The position numbers and the translations under genes are program-made. Below the pieces are notes generated by a model. The model was not told where the DNA came from. It saw only the letters and a list, made by a program, of their open reading frames with translations, and ran no database searches. From Gymnodinialimonas sp. 202GB13-11 (GTDB taxonomy: Bacteria > Pseudomonadota > Alphaproteobacteria > Rhodobacterales > Rhodobacteraceae), in NCBI RefSeq assembly GCF_040932485.1, contig NZ_JBFRBH010000001.1:434001-498000 (forward strand): a stretch of DNA of 64,000 nucleotides, read 5' to 3'. Numbering within the stretch: position 1 is the first letter of the stretch; every line of letters begins with the position of its first letter. Below, piece after piece: positions 46,355 through 56,329 of the stretch.

Positions 46355-47224
46355 ATGCGGCTTGTGTTGCTTACTTGTGTGGTTCTGATTGCTTTCGCCT
46401 CGAACTCGATCCTCAATCGCATGGCCGTAGGCAATGGCGAGATCGACGCCATAGCCTTCGCCGTCATCCGCGCGATTGCAGGCGCGGTGATGCTGGCGGC
46501 ATTGGTTCTGGTCCAACGCCGGGGCCTGCCGGTCTTCCACCGCGCGCGGTGGGTGGGCGCGGGCAGTCTGACGCTCTACCTGATCGGCTTTTCCATCGCC
46601 TATATCCAGATCGACGCGGGCCTCGGCGCGCTGCTGCTGTTCGGTGGTGTGCAAGTCACGATGTTCGCGGGCGCATTGGCGGGCGGAGAGCGCCCTCCGG
46701 TCCGCCGCTGGGTCGGGGCGGCCATGGCGCTGGGTGGGCTGGCTTGGCTCAGCTGGCCGTCTGGGGAGGCTGCGGTACCGGGCATCGCCGTGATCGCCAT
46801 GCTGGCGGCAGCAGTCGGCTGGGGCATCTACAGCCTTGCCGGGCGCACAGCCACAGACCCGATGGCCGAGACCGGAGCGAATTTCATATGGTCAGTGCCA
46901 CCGCTGATCCTCCTCACCCTTCTGCGCCCTGCACAAATTGACGGGGTGGAGACCACGACCAATGGCATCCTGCTCGCCATCGTCGCGGGCGCGATCACCT
47001 CGGGCCTCGGCTACGCTTTGTGGTACAGTGTTCTGCCGAAACTCGGCGGCACGGTCTCAGCGCTCTTGCAACTGGCAGTCCCTATCATCGCCATGGCGGC
47101 GGGCTTCGTGATTCTGGGTGAGGGCTTGACGTGGCGCATGGTTGGGGCGGCGGCGGTCACTCTGGGCGGCGTTGCCTACGGCCTTGGCGCGTTTCAGCGC
47201 AGGATCGGCTCCAAACGGTCGTAG
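46355..47224 (+). CDS. EamA/DMT-family transporter
   Basis: A 289-residue ten-helix membrane protein of the EamA type: SNSILNRMAVGNGEIDAIAF at the start and LGYALWYSVLPKLGGTVSAL in the second half. It starts 1 nt after the PhnM-like gene's stop, so the two are surely cotranscribed and perhaps functionally linked. Its 3' end overlaps the convergent NUDIX gene by 31 nt. Confidence 0.87.
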   Translation: MRLVLLTCVVLIAFASNSILNRMAVGNGEIDAIAFAVIRAIAGAVMLAALVLVQRRGLPVFHRARWVGAGSLTLYLIGFSIAYIQIDAGLGALLLFGGVQVTMFAGALAGGERPPVRRWVGAAMALGGLAWLSWPSGEAAVPGIAVIAMLAAAVGWGIYSLAGRTATDPMAETGANFIWSVPPLILLTLLRPAQIDGVETTTNGILLAIVAGAITSGLGYALWYSVLPKLGGTVSALLQLAVPIIAMAAGFVILGEGLTWRMVGAAAVTLGGVAYGLGAFQRRIGSKRS

Positions 47225-47637
47225 AAGACCGTATCGCCCCACGCGATCTCCGGCAGACTGTCGGGCTTGTAACGCAGGCCCGCCAATTCTTCCCGCGTCA
47301 CCAGATGCCGTTTGGTCACGACACCCTCAGGGTCTGTCCAAGGCTGCAACGGCTCCCCGGCTAATAGAGACACTCGGAAATAGACGTCCACCTGATGAAA
47401 GTCGCGGCCCGGATCGTGGAATTCGTTTATTAGACACGGCGCACCGACCGAAATCTCCAGCCCTGTCTCCTCATGAAATTCTCGCTTTAGATTGTCCTCG
47501 AGCGAGGCATGGGGTTCAGCCCCGCCTCCGGGTGCGCAAAGCAAATCGGATGTGCCCCCCGGCCATGCGTTCACAAGCATGAGGCGGTTTTCGATCAGCA
47601 ATAGGCCGCGGACAGCAAGGCGAATGGGGCGAGACAT
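47194..47637 (-). CDS. NUDIX hydrolase
   Basis: A 147-residue NUDIX protein. The box reads [20 protein letters not shown] followed by ETGL; the REFHEETGL metal-binding part is intact, but the first box Glu (usual GE) is replaced by Ala. It hydrolyses a nucleoside diphosphate derivative of unknown identity. Start at 47637 ([15 protein letters not shown]) chosen because the domain begins there. Confidence 0.88.
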   Translation of the reverse strand: MSRPIRLAVRGLLLIENRLMLVNAWPGGTSDLLCAPGGGAEPHASLEDNLKREFHEETGLEISVGAPCLINEFHDPGRDFHQVDVYFRVSLLAGEPLQPWTDPEGVVTKRHLVTREELAGLRYKPDSLPEIAWGDTVFYDRLEPILR

Positions 47638-47713
47638 GAGCGCCACAGTTACGTTACGGCGCGGTAAGGGCAAGGCCCCTCGGAATTTCGCGAAGATCGC
47701 TTATGTTGGAGAT

Positions 47714-48439
47714 ATGCGCAAAGCCGTCCTCGCTACGTTCCTCGCACTTGCCCCGATGCCGGCTTTGGCCGAGTGCGTGGTCTTGCTGCACGGGTTGGGG
47801 CGCAGTGAGACGTCGCTGTTTTTACTGGAAGAAAGCCTCGAGGCCGAAGGGTTTACCGTTGTGAACGCCGGCTATCCCTCTACCCGCGCGGCGATTGCGG
47901 AATTGGCGGAGCAAACTATACCCCCTGCGCTTGCCCAATGCGGTCTGCAACCGGTGCATTTCGTGACGCACTCCATGGGCGGCATCCTTGTGCGGTATTG
48001 GTTGGGTGAGCACGAGTTGGACCATCTAGGGCGCGTCGTCATGCTGGCCCCGCCCAACGGCGGATCGGAATTGGTCGATGTGTTGGGACCACTCGAGCCG
48101 TTCGAATGGTTGAACGGTCCGGCGGGGCAACAACTTGGCACGGGCGAAGGGGATCTGGTGAACCGGCTGGGCGACGTGAATTTCGAGCTTGGCGTGATTG
48201 CAGGCAATCGCAGCCTGAACCCGATCTATTCGGCGCTGATCCCTGGCCCGGATGATGGGAAGGTGGCCGTGGACAACACCGAAGTGGATGGCATGGCCGA
48301 TCACATCGTTTTGCCGGTCACACACACCTTTATGATGAATAGCCCGCTAGTCTTGGCGCAGGTTGAGGCGTTCTTGGAGACCGGCAGTTTCGACCACGAT
48401 CTGGGGGTGATCGAGGCGATTGGGGATCTGATCGAATAG
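47714..48439 (+). CDS. Exported alpha/beta-hydrolase, lipase-like
   Basis: A 241-residue protein with a signal peptide ([20 protein letters not shown]). [11 protein letters not shown] is the oxyanion-hole region and [14 protein letters not shown] the nucleophile elbow (Ser in T-H-S-M-G-G); a later VTHTFMM supplies a candidate catalytic His. Resembles periplasmic triacylglycerol lipase/acetyltransferase-like proteins. SD GGAGA. A dispersed 3' element follows. Confidence 0.87.
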   Translation: MRKAVLATFLALAPMPALAECVVLLHGLGRSETSLFLLEESLEAEGFTVVNAGYPSTRAAIAELAEQTIPPALAQCGLQPVHFVTHSMGGILVRYWLGEHELDHLGRVVMLAPPNGGSELVDVLGPLEPFEWLNGPAGQQLGTGEGDLVNRLGDVNFELGVIAGNRSLNPIYSALIPGPDDGKVAVDNTEVDGMADHIVLPVTHTFMMNSPLVLAQVEAFLETGSFDHDLGVIEAIGDLIE

Positions 48440-48501
48440 CGGGCTCTGCCCCCGACGCGCTTTGTGCGCCTCCCCCGGAGTTTTCTGGCAAGATGAACGG
48501 G
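48440..48501 (+). repeat. Dispersed 3' element, copy g
   Basis: GGGCTCTGCCC hairpin, CGACGCGCTTTGTGCGCCTC, then CCCCGGAGTTTTCTGGCAAG and ATGAACGGG. It begins directly behind the lipase-like stop codon in the same orientation. Confidence 0.65.
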
Positions 48502-48505
48502 CAGA

Positions 48506-49570
48506 TCAGGCGGCGCCCGTCACCCTGTTGATATGGCCCATCTTGCGACCGGGGCGTGTTTCCGCCTTGCCGTAGAGGTGAACCTGCACGCCGGGCTCCG
48601 CCGCCAGCGTAGCCGCACGCGCAACATCATCGCCGATCAGGTTCTCCATCACTACATTTGCATGGCGGCTTCCGTCACCGAGGGGCCAGCCGGTCACTGC
48701 GCGGATATGCTGTTCAAACTGGTCCACCGCGCAGCCCGCTTGCGTCCAATGGCCCGAATTGTGCACGCGTGGCGCGATTTCGTTCACGACAAGGCCCGCA
48801 GGGGTCACGAATAGCTCCACTCCCAGCACGCCCACATAGTCGAGCGCATTCAGGATCTGTGAGGCGATGAGGACTGCATCGGTTCGAAGGGGGGGCGCGA
48901 TTTGGGCAGGCAGGGTGGTCGTCGACAGAATACCATTCTCATGCACGTTTTCGCCCGGATCATAGGCCGCGATGGCCCCATCTTGCCCACGTGCTGCGAT
49001 AACGCTGATTTCTTTCGAGAAATCCACAAAACCTTCGGCAATGGCGGGCGCTCCTTCAAGGCTCGTGACGGCGGTTTCGGCCTCTTCCGCGGCCATCACG
49101 CGGGCCTGCCCCTTGCCATCATACCCAAAGCGGCGGGTCTTCAGGATTGCGGGCACGCCCGTCATTTTGAGATCGGCGTGGATGTCAGAGGTCACAGGCG
49201 CGAAAGGGGCGGTTTCCAAGCCCAGATCCCTCAGGAAACTTTTTTCGATCAGCCGGTCCTGGCTGACCTCCAGCGCACGGCGGTCGGGGAAAAGCGGCGT
49301 GGTCTCCGACAAAACGTCAAGTGCGTCGGCGGGGATGTTCTCGAACTCGAACGTGATGACGTCGCAGGCCTCGGCAAAGGTGCGCAAAGCATCGAGGTCA
49401 TCATAGCCCGCTTTCGTCCAGGCATGGGCCACGTCGGCGGCGGGTGCGGCGCCGGGTTCAAAAATGTGGGTCTTGTAGCCAAGGCGGGCGGCCGCCATGG
49501 CCAGCATCCGGCCAAGCTGCCCACCGCCCAGAATACCGACCACGCTGCCGGAGGCGAGGGGTTCAGTCAT
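48506..49570 (-). CDS. purK: 5-(carboxyamino)imidazole ribonucleotide synthase
   Basis: A 354-residue ATP-grasp enzyme of purine synthesis that carboxylates AIR to N5-[24 protein letters not shown] at the start, [16 protein letters not shown] in the ATP-grasp and [17 protein letters not shown] near the active site are family-specific. It overlaps the upstream purE by 8 nt. Confidence 0.97.
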   Translation of the reverse strand: MTEPLASGSVVGILGGGQLGRMLAMAAARLGYKTHIFEPGAAPAADVAHAWTKAGYDDLDALRTFAEACDVITFEFENIPADALDVLSETTPLFPDRRALEVSQDRLIEKSFLRDLGLETAPFAPVTSDIHADLKMTGVPAILKTRRFGYDGKGQARVMAAEEAETAVTSLEGAPAIAEGFVDFSKEISVIAARGQDGAIAAYDPGENVHENGILSTTTLPAQIAPPLRTDAVLIASQILNALDYVGVLGVELFVTPAGLVVNEIAPRVHNSGHWTQAGCAVDQFEQHIRAVTGWPLGDGSRHANVVMENLIGDDVARAATLAAEPGVQVHLYGKAETRPGRKMGHINRVTGAA

Positions 49571-50045
49571 CTTGCGGCTCCTCCGGGATCGACGCGCTCA
49601 GGTCGGCGCGCCATTGGTCCAGCCGGTCAGCCAGAGCCGGGTCTTCGTTGGCGAGGATTGCAGCCGCCATCAGGCCAGCGTTTGCGGCGCCGGCAGCCCC
49701 GATAGCCATGGTCGCCACCGGAAAACCGCGCGGCATCTGAAGGATGGAGTAAAGGCTGTCGACGCCCGAAAGCGCCTTGGTCTGCACAGGCACGCCGATC
49801 ACCGGCACACGGGTTTTGGAGGCCACCATGCCAGGCAGATGCGCCGCCCCGCCCGCGCCCGCGATGATCGCTTTCAGGCCGCGATCGGCGGCATTCTTGC
49901 CAAAGTCCCACAGCCGGTCCGGGGTGCGGTGGGCTGAGACGATCTTTTTCTCGTAAGGCACGCCTAGCACGTCCAGCATCTCAGCCGCTTCGCGCATGGT
50001 GGGCCAATCCGATTGTGAGCCCATGATGATGGCGACCTGAACCAT
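49563..50045 (-). CDS. purE: N5-CAIR mutase
   Basis: A 160-residue enzyme converting N5-CAIR to CAIR in the purine pathway. [21 protein letters not shown] at the start, [14 protein letters not shown] and [17 protein letters not shown] are the PurE substrate loops. First gene of the purEK pair. Confidence 0.97.
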   Translation of the reverse strand: MVQVAIIMGSQSDWPTMREAAEMLDVLGVPYEKKIVSAHRTPDRLWDFGKNAADRGLKAIIAGAGGAAHLPGMVASKTRVPVIGVPVQTKALSGVDSLYSILQMPRGFPVATMAIGAAGAANAGLMAAAILANEDPALADRLDQWRADLSASIPEEPQDD

Positions 50046-50103
50046 GGCCTATCCCTCTGACATCGTGAACTTTGGGGTATAGCGCAAAGGGGCGGCGGCG
50101 CAA

Positions 50104-50322
50104 TTAGGCAATAATATCCGGCGTCAGTTCATCCTCGATCCGGGCAATCCGGTCTTTAAGGCGCAACTTTTGGGATTTGAGGCGCTTCAGAGTCAATTGA
50201 TCAACTGTCACACGCTCACCAAGGGCATCGATGGCCTCATCAAGATCGCGGTGCTCGCGACGCAAAGCCTCAAGCTTCACGCGCAACACGTCTTCGTGGC
50301 TCATCTCAGATGGTGCAACCAT
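50104..50322 (-). CDS. YdcH-family (DUF465) small protein
   Basis: A 72-residue helical protein: LEALRREHRDLDEAIDAL and LKRLKSQKLRLKDRIARIED, the DUF465 pattern. The start at 50322 has GAGGGA upstream; a later ATG at 50304 is possible. Function of the family unknown. It is divergent from the Hsp20 gene. Confidence 0.85.
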   Translation of the reverse strand: MVAPSEMSHEDVLRVKLEALRREHRDLDEAIDALGERVTVDQLTLKRLKSQKLRLKDRIARIEDELTPDIIA

Positions 50323-50487
50323 AGCTGGTCCCTCGTTCCCCACAGCAAAGATAGGGGCATTCCACGTGCGCTCCAAGCCTTGATACCCTTGTTTTGCGAT
50401 GGTCAGGCTCCCATATTTCAGTCATGGCCGTTGCCGAATGCGGGACGGGCTGAATTTGCAGATCGCTTGATCAAGGATGTGCGCGAC

Positions 50488-50910
50488 ATGACGAAACTGA
50501 CCCTTGCCTCTCACCCCTACCTGCTGGGGTTTGATCAGTTGGAACGACTGGTCGAACGCACCGCGAAGTCGGGCAATGAAGGCTACCCCCCATACAATAT
50601 CGAGCAACGCGGCGAGAATGCGTATCGCATCACGCTGGCTGTTGCGGGCTTTGCCGAAGATGATCTTTCGATCACTGTTGAAGATCGCCAGTTGGTCATC
50701 AGGGGCAAGCAAGCGCCGGTGGATGAGGAGCAGCTTTTCCTGCATCGCGGGATCGCCACGCGCCAATTCCAGCGCAGTTTCGTGCTGGCCGACGGGGTCG
50801 ATGTGGCGGGCGCAGCGATGGAACACGGGCTGCTGCACGTGGATCTGACCCGGGCCGTACCCGACAGCGTGGTTCAGACAATCAAGATCGAAACCGGAGG
50901 TGCATCGTGA
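50488..50910 (+). CDS. Hsp20-family small heat-shock protein
   Basis: A 140-residue IbpA-like holdase that keeps unfolding proteins soluble. GYPPYNIEQRGENAYRITLAVAGF is the start of the alpha-crystallin domain and GLLHVDLTRAVPD the conserved end. Start at 50488 chosen from the family N-terminus (MTKLTLASHPYLLGFDQLER). Overlaps the DUF1150 gene by 4 nt (GTGA). Confidence 0.93.
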   Translation: MTKLTLASHPYLLGFDQLERLVERTAKSGNEGYPPYNIEQRGENAYRITLAVAGFAEDDLSITVEDRQLVIRGKQAPVDEEQLFLHRGIATRQFQRSFVLADGVDVAGAAMEHGLLHVDLTRAVPDSVVQTIKIETGGAS

Positions 50911-51131
50911 TGACCGAAGACCAGATCAAATCAGGCGAGCGGCCCATCGTATATATCCGCGAGGTCTCGGTTTCTGACCTGCCGGACGAGGTGCAGGAGC
51001 GCGCGCAAGGCCTCGACACGCTCTACGCCATTGGCGGCGAGAATGGAGAGCAGATTGCACTGGTCAAGGACCGTGATCTCGCGTTCATCGTGGCCCGACA
51101 AAACGACATGAGCCCTGTCAGCGTGCATTAG
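50907..51131 (+). CDS. DUF1150-family protein
   Basis: A 74-residue protein: IVYIREVSVSDLPDEVQ, LDTLYAIGGENGEQIALVKDR and FIVARQNDMSPVSVH, the whole DUF1150 pattern. The pairing with Hsp20 is common in Alphaproteobacteria and suggests a stress link. Starts GTG at 50907 or ATG at 50910. Confidence 0.9.
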   Translation: MMTEDQIKSGERPIVYIREVSVSDLPDEVQERAQGLDTLYAIGGENGEQIALVKDRDLAFIVARQNDMSPVSVH

Positions 51132-51152
51132 GCCACGTAGGGCAGGGCCACC

Positions 51153-53075
51153 TTACCCGCCCGCTGAGCGGATATTCGCGATCCGCTCGGCCAAGGCTTC
51201 CTCCCAACCTCCGCGCATCTCATTGACCTTCGCGACATAAGCCTCGTTCTCATGAGGGGGCACGCCCGGCTCATGGACCTCCGCAATTGCAAGCATCGCT
51301 TCACGGTCATGATCGTTGAAGGCCGCGATCATCTGCTCCGCCGTCTCCCGGCTTTCGCCCATGGCCTCAAAGGCCGACCGCCCCATGCGAAGTGAGCTGT
51401 CGTAAGTCTCGCGGATAATATCCCGGCAGCCTCGGTACCAGAGGTCATAAACATGGTCGCGATCAACGGCGCGACCGATCACATGCAGGTTCGGGTAGGT
51501 GGTTGTCGCGTATTCCACGATCTGGTCGATCCCCTCGCGGTCATCAATCGCGACAATCAGAATATGCGCTTCCGCAATTCCCGCTGCGTTCAGCAGATCC
51601 GGACGGCGTGCATCGCCAAAATAAGTCTTGATCCCGAACCGTTCCATGATTTGCAGACGGCGCGAATTATAGTCGATCACGGTCGTCTTGTGCCCTGCGG
51701 CCCGCAAAATGCGGTCAATTAGTCCACCGACACGACCCGCGCCTGCGATGATGATCTTGCCGTCGCCGGGCATCTCATCCGCTTCACGTTCCTCACTCGC
51801 CACAAAGCGCGGCGCGATCACGCGATCGTAGAGGATAAACAACCCGGGTGTCAGCAGCATCGACAGGGCCACCACCAACAACAAGATGTCCGACACGGCT
51901 TGCGGCATGATCCCACCCGCCACGGTGAACGACAGCAACACAAAGCCAAATTCGCCCGCCTGCGCCAACCCCAGCGCCATCAGGTATTTGTCCGAACCTC
52001 GGATCCTGAACACGAATGCCAAGACCATCAGGATCACGGCCTTCAGCACGATCAGCCCCAACGTCATGCCCAGAACCATCCCGATATTCTCTGCCAGTAG
52101 GCTAAAGTTGATCGAGGCGCCGACGGTCATGAAAAACAGGCCCAGCAGCAGCCCCCGGAACGGGTCGATGTCCGACTCCAGTTCGTGCCGGTAGGGCGAA
52201 TTCGCCAAGACCACGCCCGCAAGGAAGGTGCCAAGCGCCGGGGACAGGCCCACAAGGCTCATCAGCAGGGCAATCCCGATCACCAGCATAAGCGCAGCGG
52301 CAGTGAACAGCTCGCGCAGGTTTGCGGCAGAGATGAAGCGGAAGATCGGGCCGGTCAGGACCGAGCCAATTCCTAACACCGCAGCAATCGCCGCGAGGTT
52401 CACCAAGGCCGTCTGCCAGCCGTTCAGCCCGTCAACTAAGCTCATGCTCGGCCCATGATCATCCCCGTGATGCTCATCGCCATGGGCGTCCCCATGCCCT
52501 GCATCGCTATGCCCGGCCTCGGCTCCATGGCCTGCGGCATCTGTGCCCAGATCCATCAACTCCGGCATCGCCAGCAGCGGAAGAAAGGCCAACATCGGGA
52601 TTACCGCGATGTCTTGCATCAGCAGAACTGAGAAGCTGCCTTGCCCCCCGTCTGACCGCATCAGCCCCTTTTCGTTCAACGTTTGCAACACAATCGCGGT
52701 GGATGACAAAGCCAGCACCATGCCGATCGCAAGGCTCACCTGCCATGGCTGGCCGAACACCATCGCCACACCCATCACCGCCAGAGTCGTCAGCACAACC
52801 TGCCCGCCGCCAAGCCCAAATAGCTGCCCGCGCATTTCCCATAGCGACTTTGGTTGTAGCTCCAGCCCCACAAGAAACAGCATCATCACGACACCGAATT
52901 CCGCGAAATGCTGGATCGAGATCACATCGACCCCCAGCACCGCCAGAAGCGGCGAAATCGTAATGCCCGCAATGAGATAGCCAAGTACGGAGCCAAGGCC
53001 GAGGCGGCTGGCAATCGGCACGGCAACAACGCCCGCGACAAGGAAAATCGTGGCGAGGAGGAGGAAGTCAGTCAT
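51153..53075 (-). CDS. CPA2-family K+/H+ antiporter, KefB/C-like, with TrkA-N domain
   Basis: A 640-residue protein. N-terminal Na+/H+-exchanger domain of about twelve helices (AEFGVVMMLFLVGLELQP, SSTAIVLQTLNEKG, GTFLAGVVLANSPYRHELES) and a C-terminal TrkA-N (RCK) domain (KIIIAGAGRVGGLIDRIL). A loop at residues 183-207 has seven His among Gly/Asp/Glu, an unusual insert between membrane segments. Start at 53075 fits the first helix; the 53105 ATG adds ten residues. Predicted K+ or Na+ efflux under redox or pH stress. Confidence 0.92.
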   Translation of the reverse strand: MTDFLLLATIFLVAGVVAVPIASRLGLGSVLGYLIAGITISPLLAVLGVDVISIQHFAEFGVVMMLFLVGLELQPKSLWEMRGQLFGLGGGQVVLTTLAVMGVAMVFGQPWQVSLAIGMVLALSSTAIVLQTLNEKGLMRSDGGQGSFSVLLMQDIAVIPMLAFLPLLAMPELMDLGTDAAGHGAEAGHSDAGHGDAHGDEHHGDDHGPSMSLVDGLNGWQTALVNLAAIAAVLGIGSVLTGPIFRFISAANLRELFTAAALMLVIGIALLMSLVGLSPALGTFLAGVVLANSPYRHELESDIDPFRGLLLGLFFMTVGASINFSLLAENIGMVLGMTLGLIVLKAVILMVLAFVFRIRGSDKYLMALGLAQAGEFGFVLLSFTVAGGIMPQAVSDILLLVVALSMLLTPGLFILYDRVIAPRFVASEEREADEMPGDGKIIIAGAGRVGGLIDRILRAAGHKTTVIDYNSRRLQIMERFGIKTYFGDARRPDLLNAAGIAEAHILIVAIDDREGIDQIVEYATTTYPNLHVIGRAVDRDHVYDLWYRGCRDIIRETYDSSLRMGRSAFEAMGESRETAEQMIAAFNDHDREAMLAIAEVHEPGVPPHENEAYVAKVNEMRGGWEEALAERIANIRSAGG

Positions 53076-53143
53076 GGGAAGGGCACTCCGGTCTGTTAAT
53101 TGCATACAGACGCGGGAGACCCCAGAAGGTCAAGGTGGTGCGA

Positions 53144-53863
53144 TTAGCAGACGATCACCGCCGGTTCTTCAAGATCTACGGTCACACCGCGCGCGCGCAA
53201 TTGTGCGATGACATCTCCATGGCGCTCCGGGTCGAAGGTCAGCATCGAAAACCGGCGCAGGTTGGGCAGATCCAACAGCGGCGACAGGTCGGCTACGGTG
53301 TCATTGTCTAGATGCAGCGCGCGCAGGCCCCGGTGGCGGCCGAGCCCGCTCAGGTCCATCTCGGCGCCGACATTGGCAAGGTAAAGCTGCTCCAGCCGTG
53401 GCAAGTTGGCGACGAACGACACATCGCTCATCCCATAAAAGCCAACGGCCAGCTCGCGCAGGCCAGATACCTGCGTCAGCGGCTCCCACGATGTTGGCGC
53501 GATGCCCTGCATGTGGATCAGGCGCAGGTTGCCGAGTTGTGACAGCCCCGACAGATCACGCACCTGCGTGTCGCCCATATGCAGCTCCCGCAACTGCGCC
53601 ATCGCGGCGATGTCGGACAGATTGGCAAGGTCGGTGTGCGAGACCATCAGGGCGGTAACATGGCTCAGCGCATTGAGCTGCGTGTAGTCGGCCAATGGCG
53701 CGTAATCGAGGCCGAGAGTCCCGCACGCCTCCGCCGCGCAGGTCTCAACCAGCCCTTGCCCGTATTCGTAATGCGACACGGTCGGTGTGGTTTGACACGC
53801 GGCCAAAGCGGTCACGGCTGCGGACGCCAAAAGAGCGGGGCGGACAAGGGCGGCAAGGGTCAT
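53144..53863 (-). CDS. Leucine-rich-repeat lipoprotein
   Basis: A 239-residue lipoprotein (lipobox TALAACQTT). After a short Cys-containing N-terminus (VETCAAEACGTLG), it has about seven leucine-rich units of 22-23 residues (LSHVTALMVSHTDLANLSDI, LRELHMGDTQVRDLSGLSQL), the internalin-like type. SD GGAGAG. Likely a periplasmic or outer-membrane binding protein; partner unknown. Confidence 0.83.
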   Translation of the reverse strand: MTLAALVRPALLASAAVTALAACQTTPTVSHYEYGQGLVETCAAEACGTLGLDYAPLADYTQLNALSHVTALMVSHTDLANLSDIAAMAQLRELHMGDTQVRDLSGLSQLGNLRLIHMQGIAPTSWEPLTQVSGLRELAVGFYGMSDVSFVANLPRLEQLYLANVGAEMDLSGLGRHRGLRALHLDNDTVADLSPLLDLPNLRRFSMLTFDPERHGDVIAQLRARGVTVDLEEPAVIVC

Positions 53864-53968
53864 GGGGCTCTCCGATCTGGTTGGCGGCTGATTAGCACAT
53901 AAGCCCGCACAGATCAGGACAGGAAAACCTGCCCCTTGTGGCGACAGGCACCACACCGACTTTCCTTT

Positions 53969-54475
53969 TCATATCAGTTTTTCAGAGCCAGGAATTTCAA
54001 CACCTGCATCCGCCACGTTTTCATGCAACGCGGTAAGCACCCACGCGACACTCGTTTCATGCTGCCGGACGTCGATCGGATGCACCGTGGATTTGACGCC
54101 TGCAGCTTTTGCGGTCTCGCGGTCCAACTCAATCTCGATCACACCGACATGATCGTCGCGTTTGGACTGTTGGTCTTTGACGCGGACCGCCCGGACAGCG
54201 GTCCAAGGTAGCATAATCCTGCGCCCAATTTGGAGCCCTTGGGGCCTTATCACGACGCCCGGTGACCCAAACGCTAGCAATGCTTGTCGGGCCCCGAAAA
54301 ACAGACCAATTGGCAGCGCCGCGTAGAGAACGTTGACGGGATCGTCATATAGAGTGAGATTCAGTGGCGGCCCATTCACCCAAACGAATGCTCCGGCAAT
54401 GGCGGCACCGAAACAAAAAGCGGCCTCGGCCAAATAGCGCCTGCGAGGTCGCAAAAGGTTGGCGAAATGCCCCAA
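53969..54475 (-). CDS. Membrane protein, hypothetical (PH-like C-terminal domain)
   Basis: About 168 residues. Two hydrophobic segments (AEAAFCFGAAIAGAFVWV; VLYAALPIGLFFGARQALL) and a soluble C-terminal part (SPGVVIRPQGLQIGRRIMLP, WTAVRAVRV) reminiscent of bacterial PH-like domains. The start is a TTG just past nadE, with GGAGG inside the end of nadE; the longer frame to 54619 would overlap nadE. Likely cotranscribed with nadE. Function unknown. Confidence 0.6.
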   Translation of the reverse strand: MGHFANLLRPRRRYLAEAAFCFGAAIAGAFVWVNGPPLNLTLYDDPVNVLYAALPIGLFFGARQALLAFGSPGVVIRPQGLQIGRRIMLPWTAVRAVRVKDQQSKRDDHVGVIEIELDRETAKAAGVKSTVHPIDVRQHETSVAWVLTALHENVADAGVEIPGSEKLI

Positions 54476-54477
54476 TC

Positions 54478-56172
54478 CTATCCTCCATCCCGCCACCGGT
54501 TGACCACTGGATAGCGCCGGTCGAGCCAGAACGCGCGTTCCGTCAGCCGCGCCCCCGGAGCACTCTGGAACCGCTTGTATTCGCTGAGGTAAATGAGCCG
54601 CTCCACCTTGCGCACCCACTCCGCGTCATAGCCTGCGGCCACGACCTCTGCGACCGATCGTTCCTGATCAATCAGCATCTCCAGCATCACGTCCAGATCA
54701 GAGTAGGGCGGCAGAGAATCCTCGTCTTTCTGATCCTCCCGCAGTTCCGCCGTGGGCGGCTTGTCGATCACCCGCGGCGGAATCACCTCGCCCTCGGGCC
54801 CCTTCATCCAGTCGCGATGCGTCTTGTTGCGCCAGCGGCACGTCTCGAACACCCGCGTTTTGTAGAGGTCTTTGATCGGGTTATACCCCCCCGCCATGTC
54901 GCCGTAGATCGTGGCATAACCCACCGCGACCTCGGATTTGTTGCCCGTGGTCAGCAGCATGGAGCCAAACTTGTTCGACAAGGCCATCAGCATGACCCCG
55001 CGCAGGCGCGACTGGATATTCTCCTCCGTCACGTCCGGCTCCAGTCCCTCAAACAAAGGCGCAAGGCTCTCCGTCACCGCCTCGCGTGCAGGCGTGATGG
55101 GGATCGTATCCAACCGACACCCGAGCCGCCCCGCCACATCGCGCGCATCCTCAAGCGAGGTCTCGGACGTGTAGCGTGAGGGCAGCATCACGCAGTGCAC
55201 ATTCTCCGGCCCGATCGCATCCGCCGCGATTGTCGCCACGATCGCGCTGTCGATCCCGCCCGACAGACCCAGCACCACTTTCTTGAAGCCCGTCTTCCGC
55301 AGGTAATCGCCCAGGGCCATTACCATCACCCGGTAGTCGGCCTCGTACTCATCTGGCAGGGCCACCTTTTCCCCCTCGACCGCGCGCCAACCTTCAGCGC
55401 CACGCTCGAAGTCCACGAAATGCAGCCCCGTCTCGAACTGCGGGCATTGCACCGCCAACGCCCCGCCGGGGTTCAGCACAAATGACCCGCCGTCAAACAC
55501 CTGATCATCCTGCCCACCAACCATGTTCACATAAGCCATCGGTAGACCCGTCTCGACCACGCGGGAGACGATCACCTGATGACGCACCGCCATCTTCCCG
55601 CGATGATAGGGAGAGCCATTGGGAGAGATCAAAATCTCAGCCCCCGACTCCTGCAATGTCTCGCAAACATCCTCGAACCAGGCATCTTCACAGACGGGTA
55701 TCCCGATCCGAATGCCGCCAATCGAAAGCGGCCCTTGGAGATCACCCGGATGGTAATACCGCACCTCGTCGAACACGGCATAATTCGGCAATTCGTGCTT
55801 CAACACTTTCGCCTTCACCGCGCCGTCTTCGCACACGTAGTAGGCGTTGTAGGGCGAACCTGCCCCCCACATCGGCCCACCCCGCGCATCGCCGTCGCCC
55901 CACCACGGCCCGCCAATGCCAAAGGCCGGACCATCCGCACAGCGCGCCGCCAGATCGCCAATGACCTTCTCCACGTCCTGCGCGAAGGCGGGCTTCATCA
56001 CCAAATCCAGAAGCTGGTAACCCGTCGCAAACATCTCCGGAAACGCCACGAAATCCGCGCCTTCGGCCTTGGCCTTCTCCCACGCCGCAGACGCTTTTTC
56101 AGCATTGCCCGCAAGGTCGCCCACAGTGGCATTCAACTGTGCCATGCACAAACGGAACGTATCGGCCATCAC
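54478..56172 (-). CDS. nadE: Glutamine-dependent NAD+ synthetase
   Basis: A 564-residue enzyme. The N-terminal nitrilase-type glutaminase has the Glu-Lys-Cys triad in FPEMFATGY, LKHELPNYAVFDE and GIPVCEDAWFED. The C-terminal NAD synthetase part has the PP-loop LGLSGGIDSAIVATI and DLYKTRVFETCRWRN. It amidates nicotinic-acid adenine dinucleotide to NAD+ using glutamine nitrogen. Confidence 0.96.
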   Translation of the reverse strand: MMADTFRLCMAQLNATVGDLAGNAEKASAAWEKAKAEGADFVAFPEMFATGYQLLDLVMKPAFAQDVEKVIGDLAARCADGPAFGIGGPWWGDGDARGGPMWGAGSPYNAYYVCEDGAVKAKVLKHELPNYAVFDEVRYYHPGDLQGPLSIGGIRIGIPVCEDAWFEDVCETLQESGAEILISPNGSPYHRGKMAVRHQVIVSRVVETGLPMAYVNMVGGQDDQVFDGGSFVLNPGGALAVQCPQFETGLHFVDFERGAEGWRAVEGEKVALPDEYEADYRVMVMALGDYLRKTGFKKVVLGLSGGIDSAIVATIAADAIGPENVHCVMLPSRYTSETSLEDARDVAGRLGCRLDTIPITPAREAVTESLAPLFEGLEPDVTEENIQSRLRGVMLMALSNKFGSMLLTTGNKSEVAVGYATIYGDMAGGYNPIKDLYKTRVFETCRWRNKTHRDWMKGPEGEVIPPRVIDKPPTAELREDQKDEDSLPPYSDLDVMLEMLIDQERSVAEVVAAGYDAEWVRKVERLIYLSEYKRFQSAPGARLTERAFWLDRRYPVVNRWRDGG

Positions 56173-56329
56173 GCCCTCCAGAGCCTTGTTGCCCCTGACA
56201 TATCAACTCTGCGCCCGAGGCCAAGCGCCAACCTGCCGACCCGAATGGTTAAAGCCGTTGCCAGAAAGCCGACGCTCCCCTAGCTTTGCGGGCGAAAATG
56301 AACATCTCCGATCAAGGGAGGGTGCGGGA

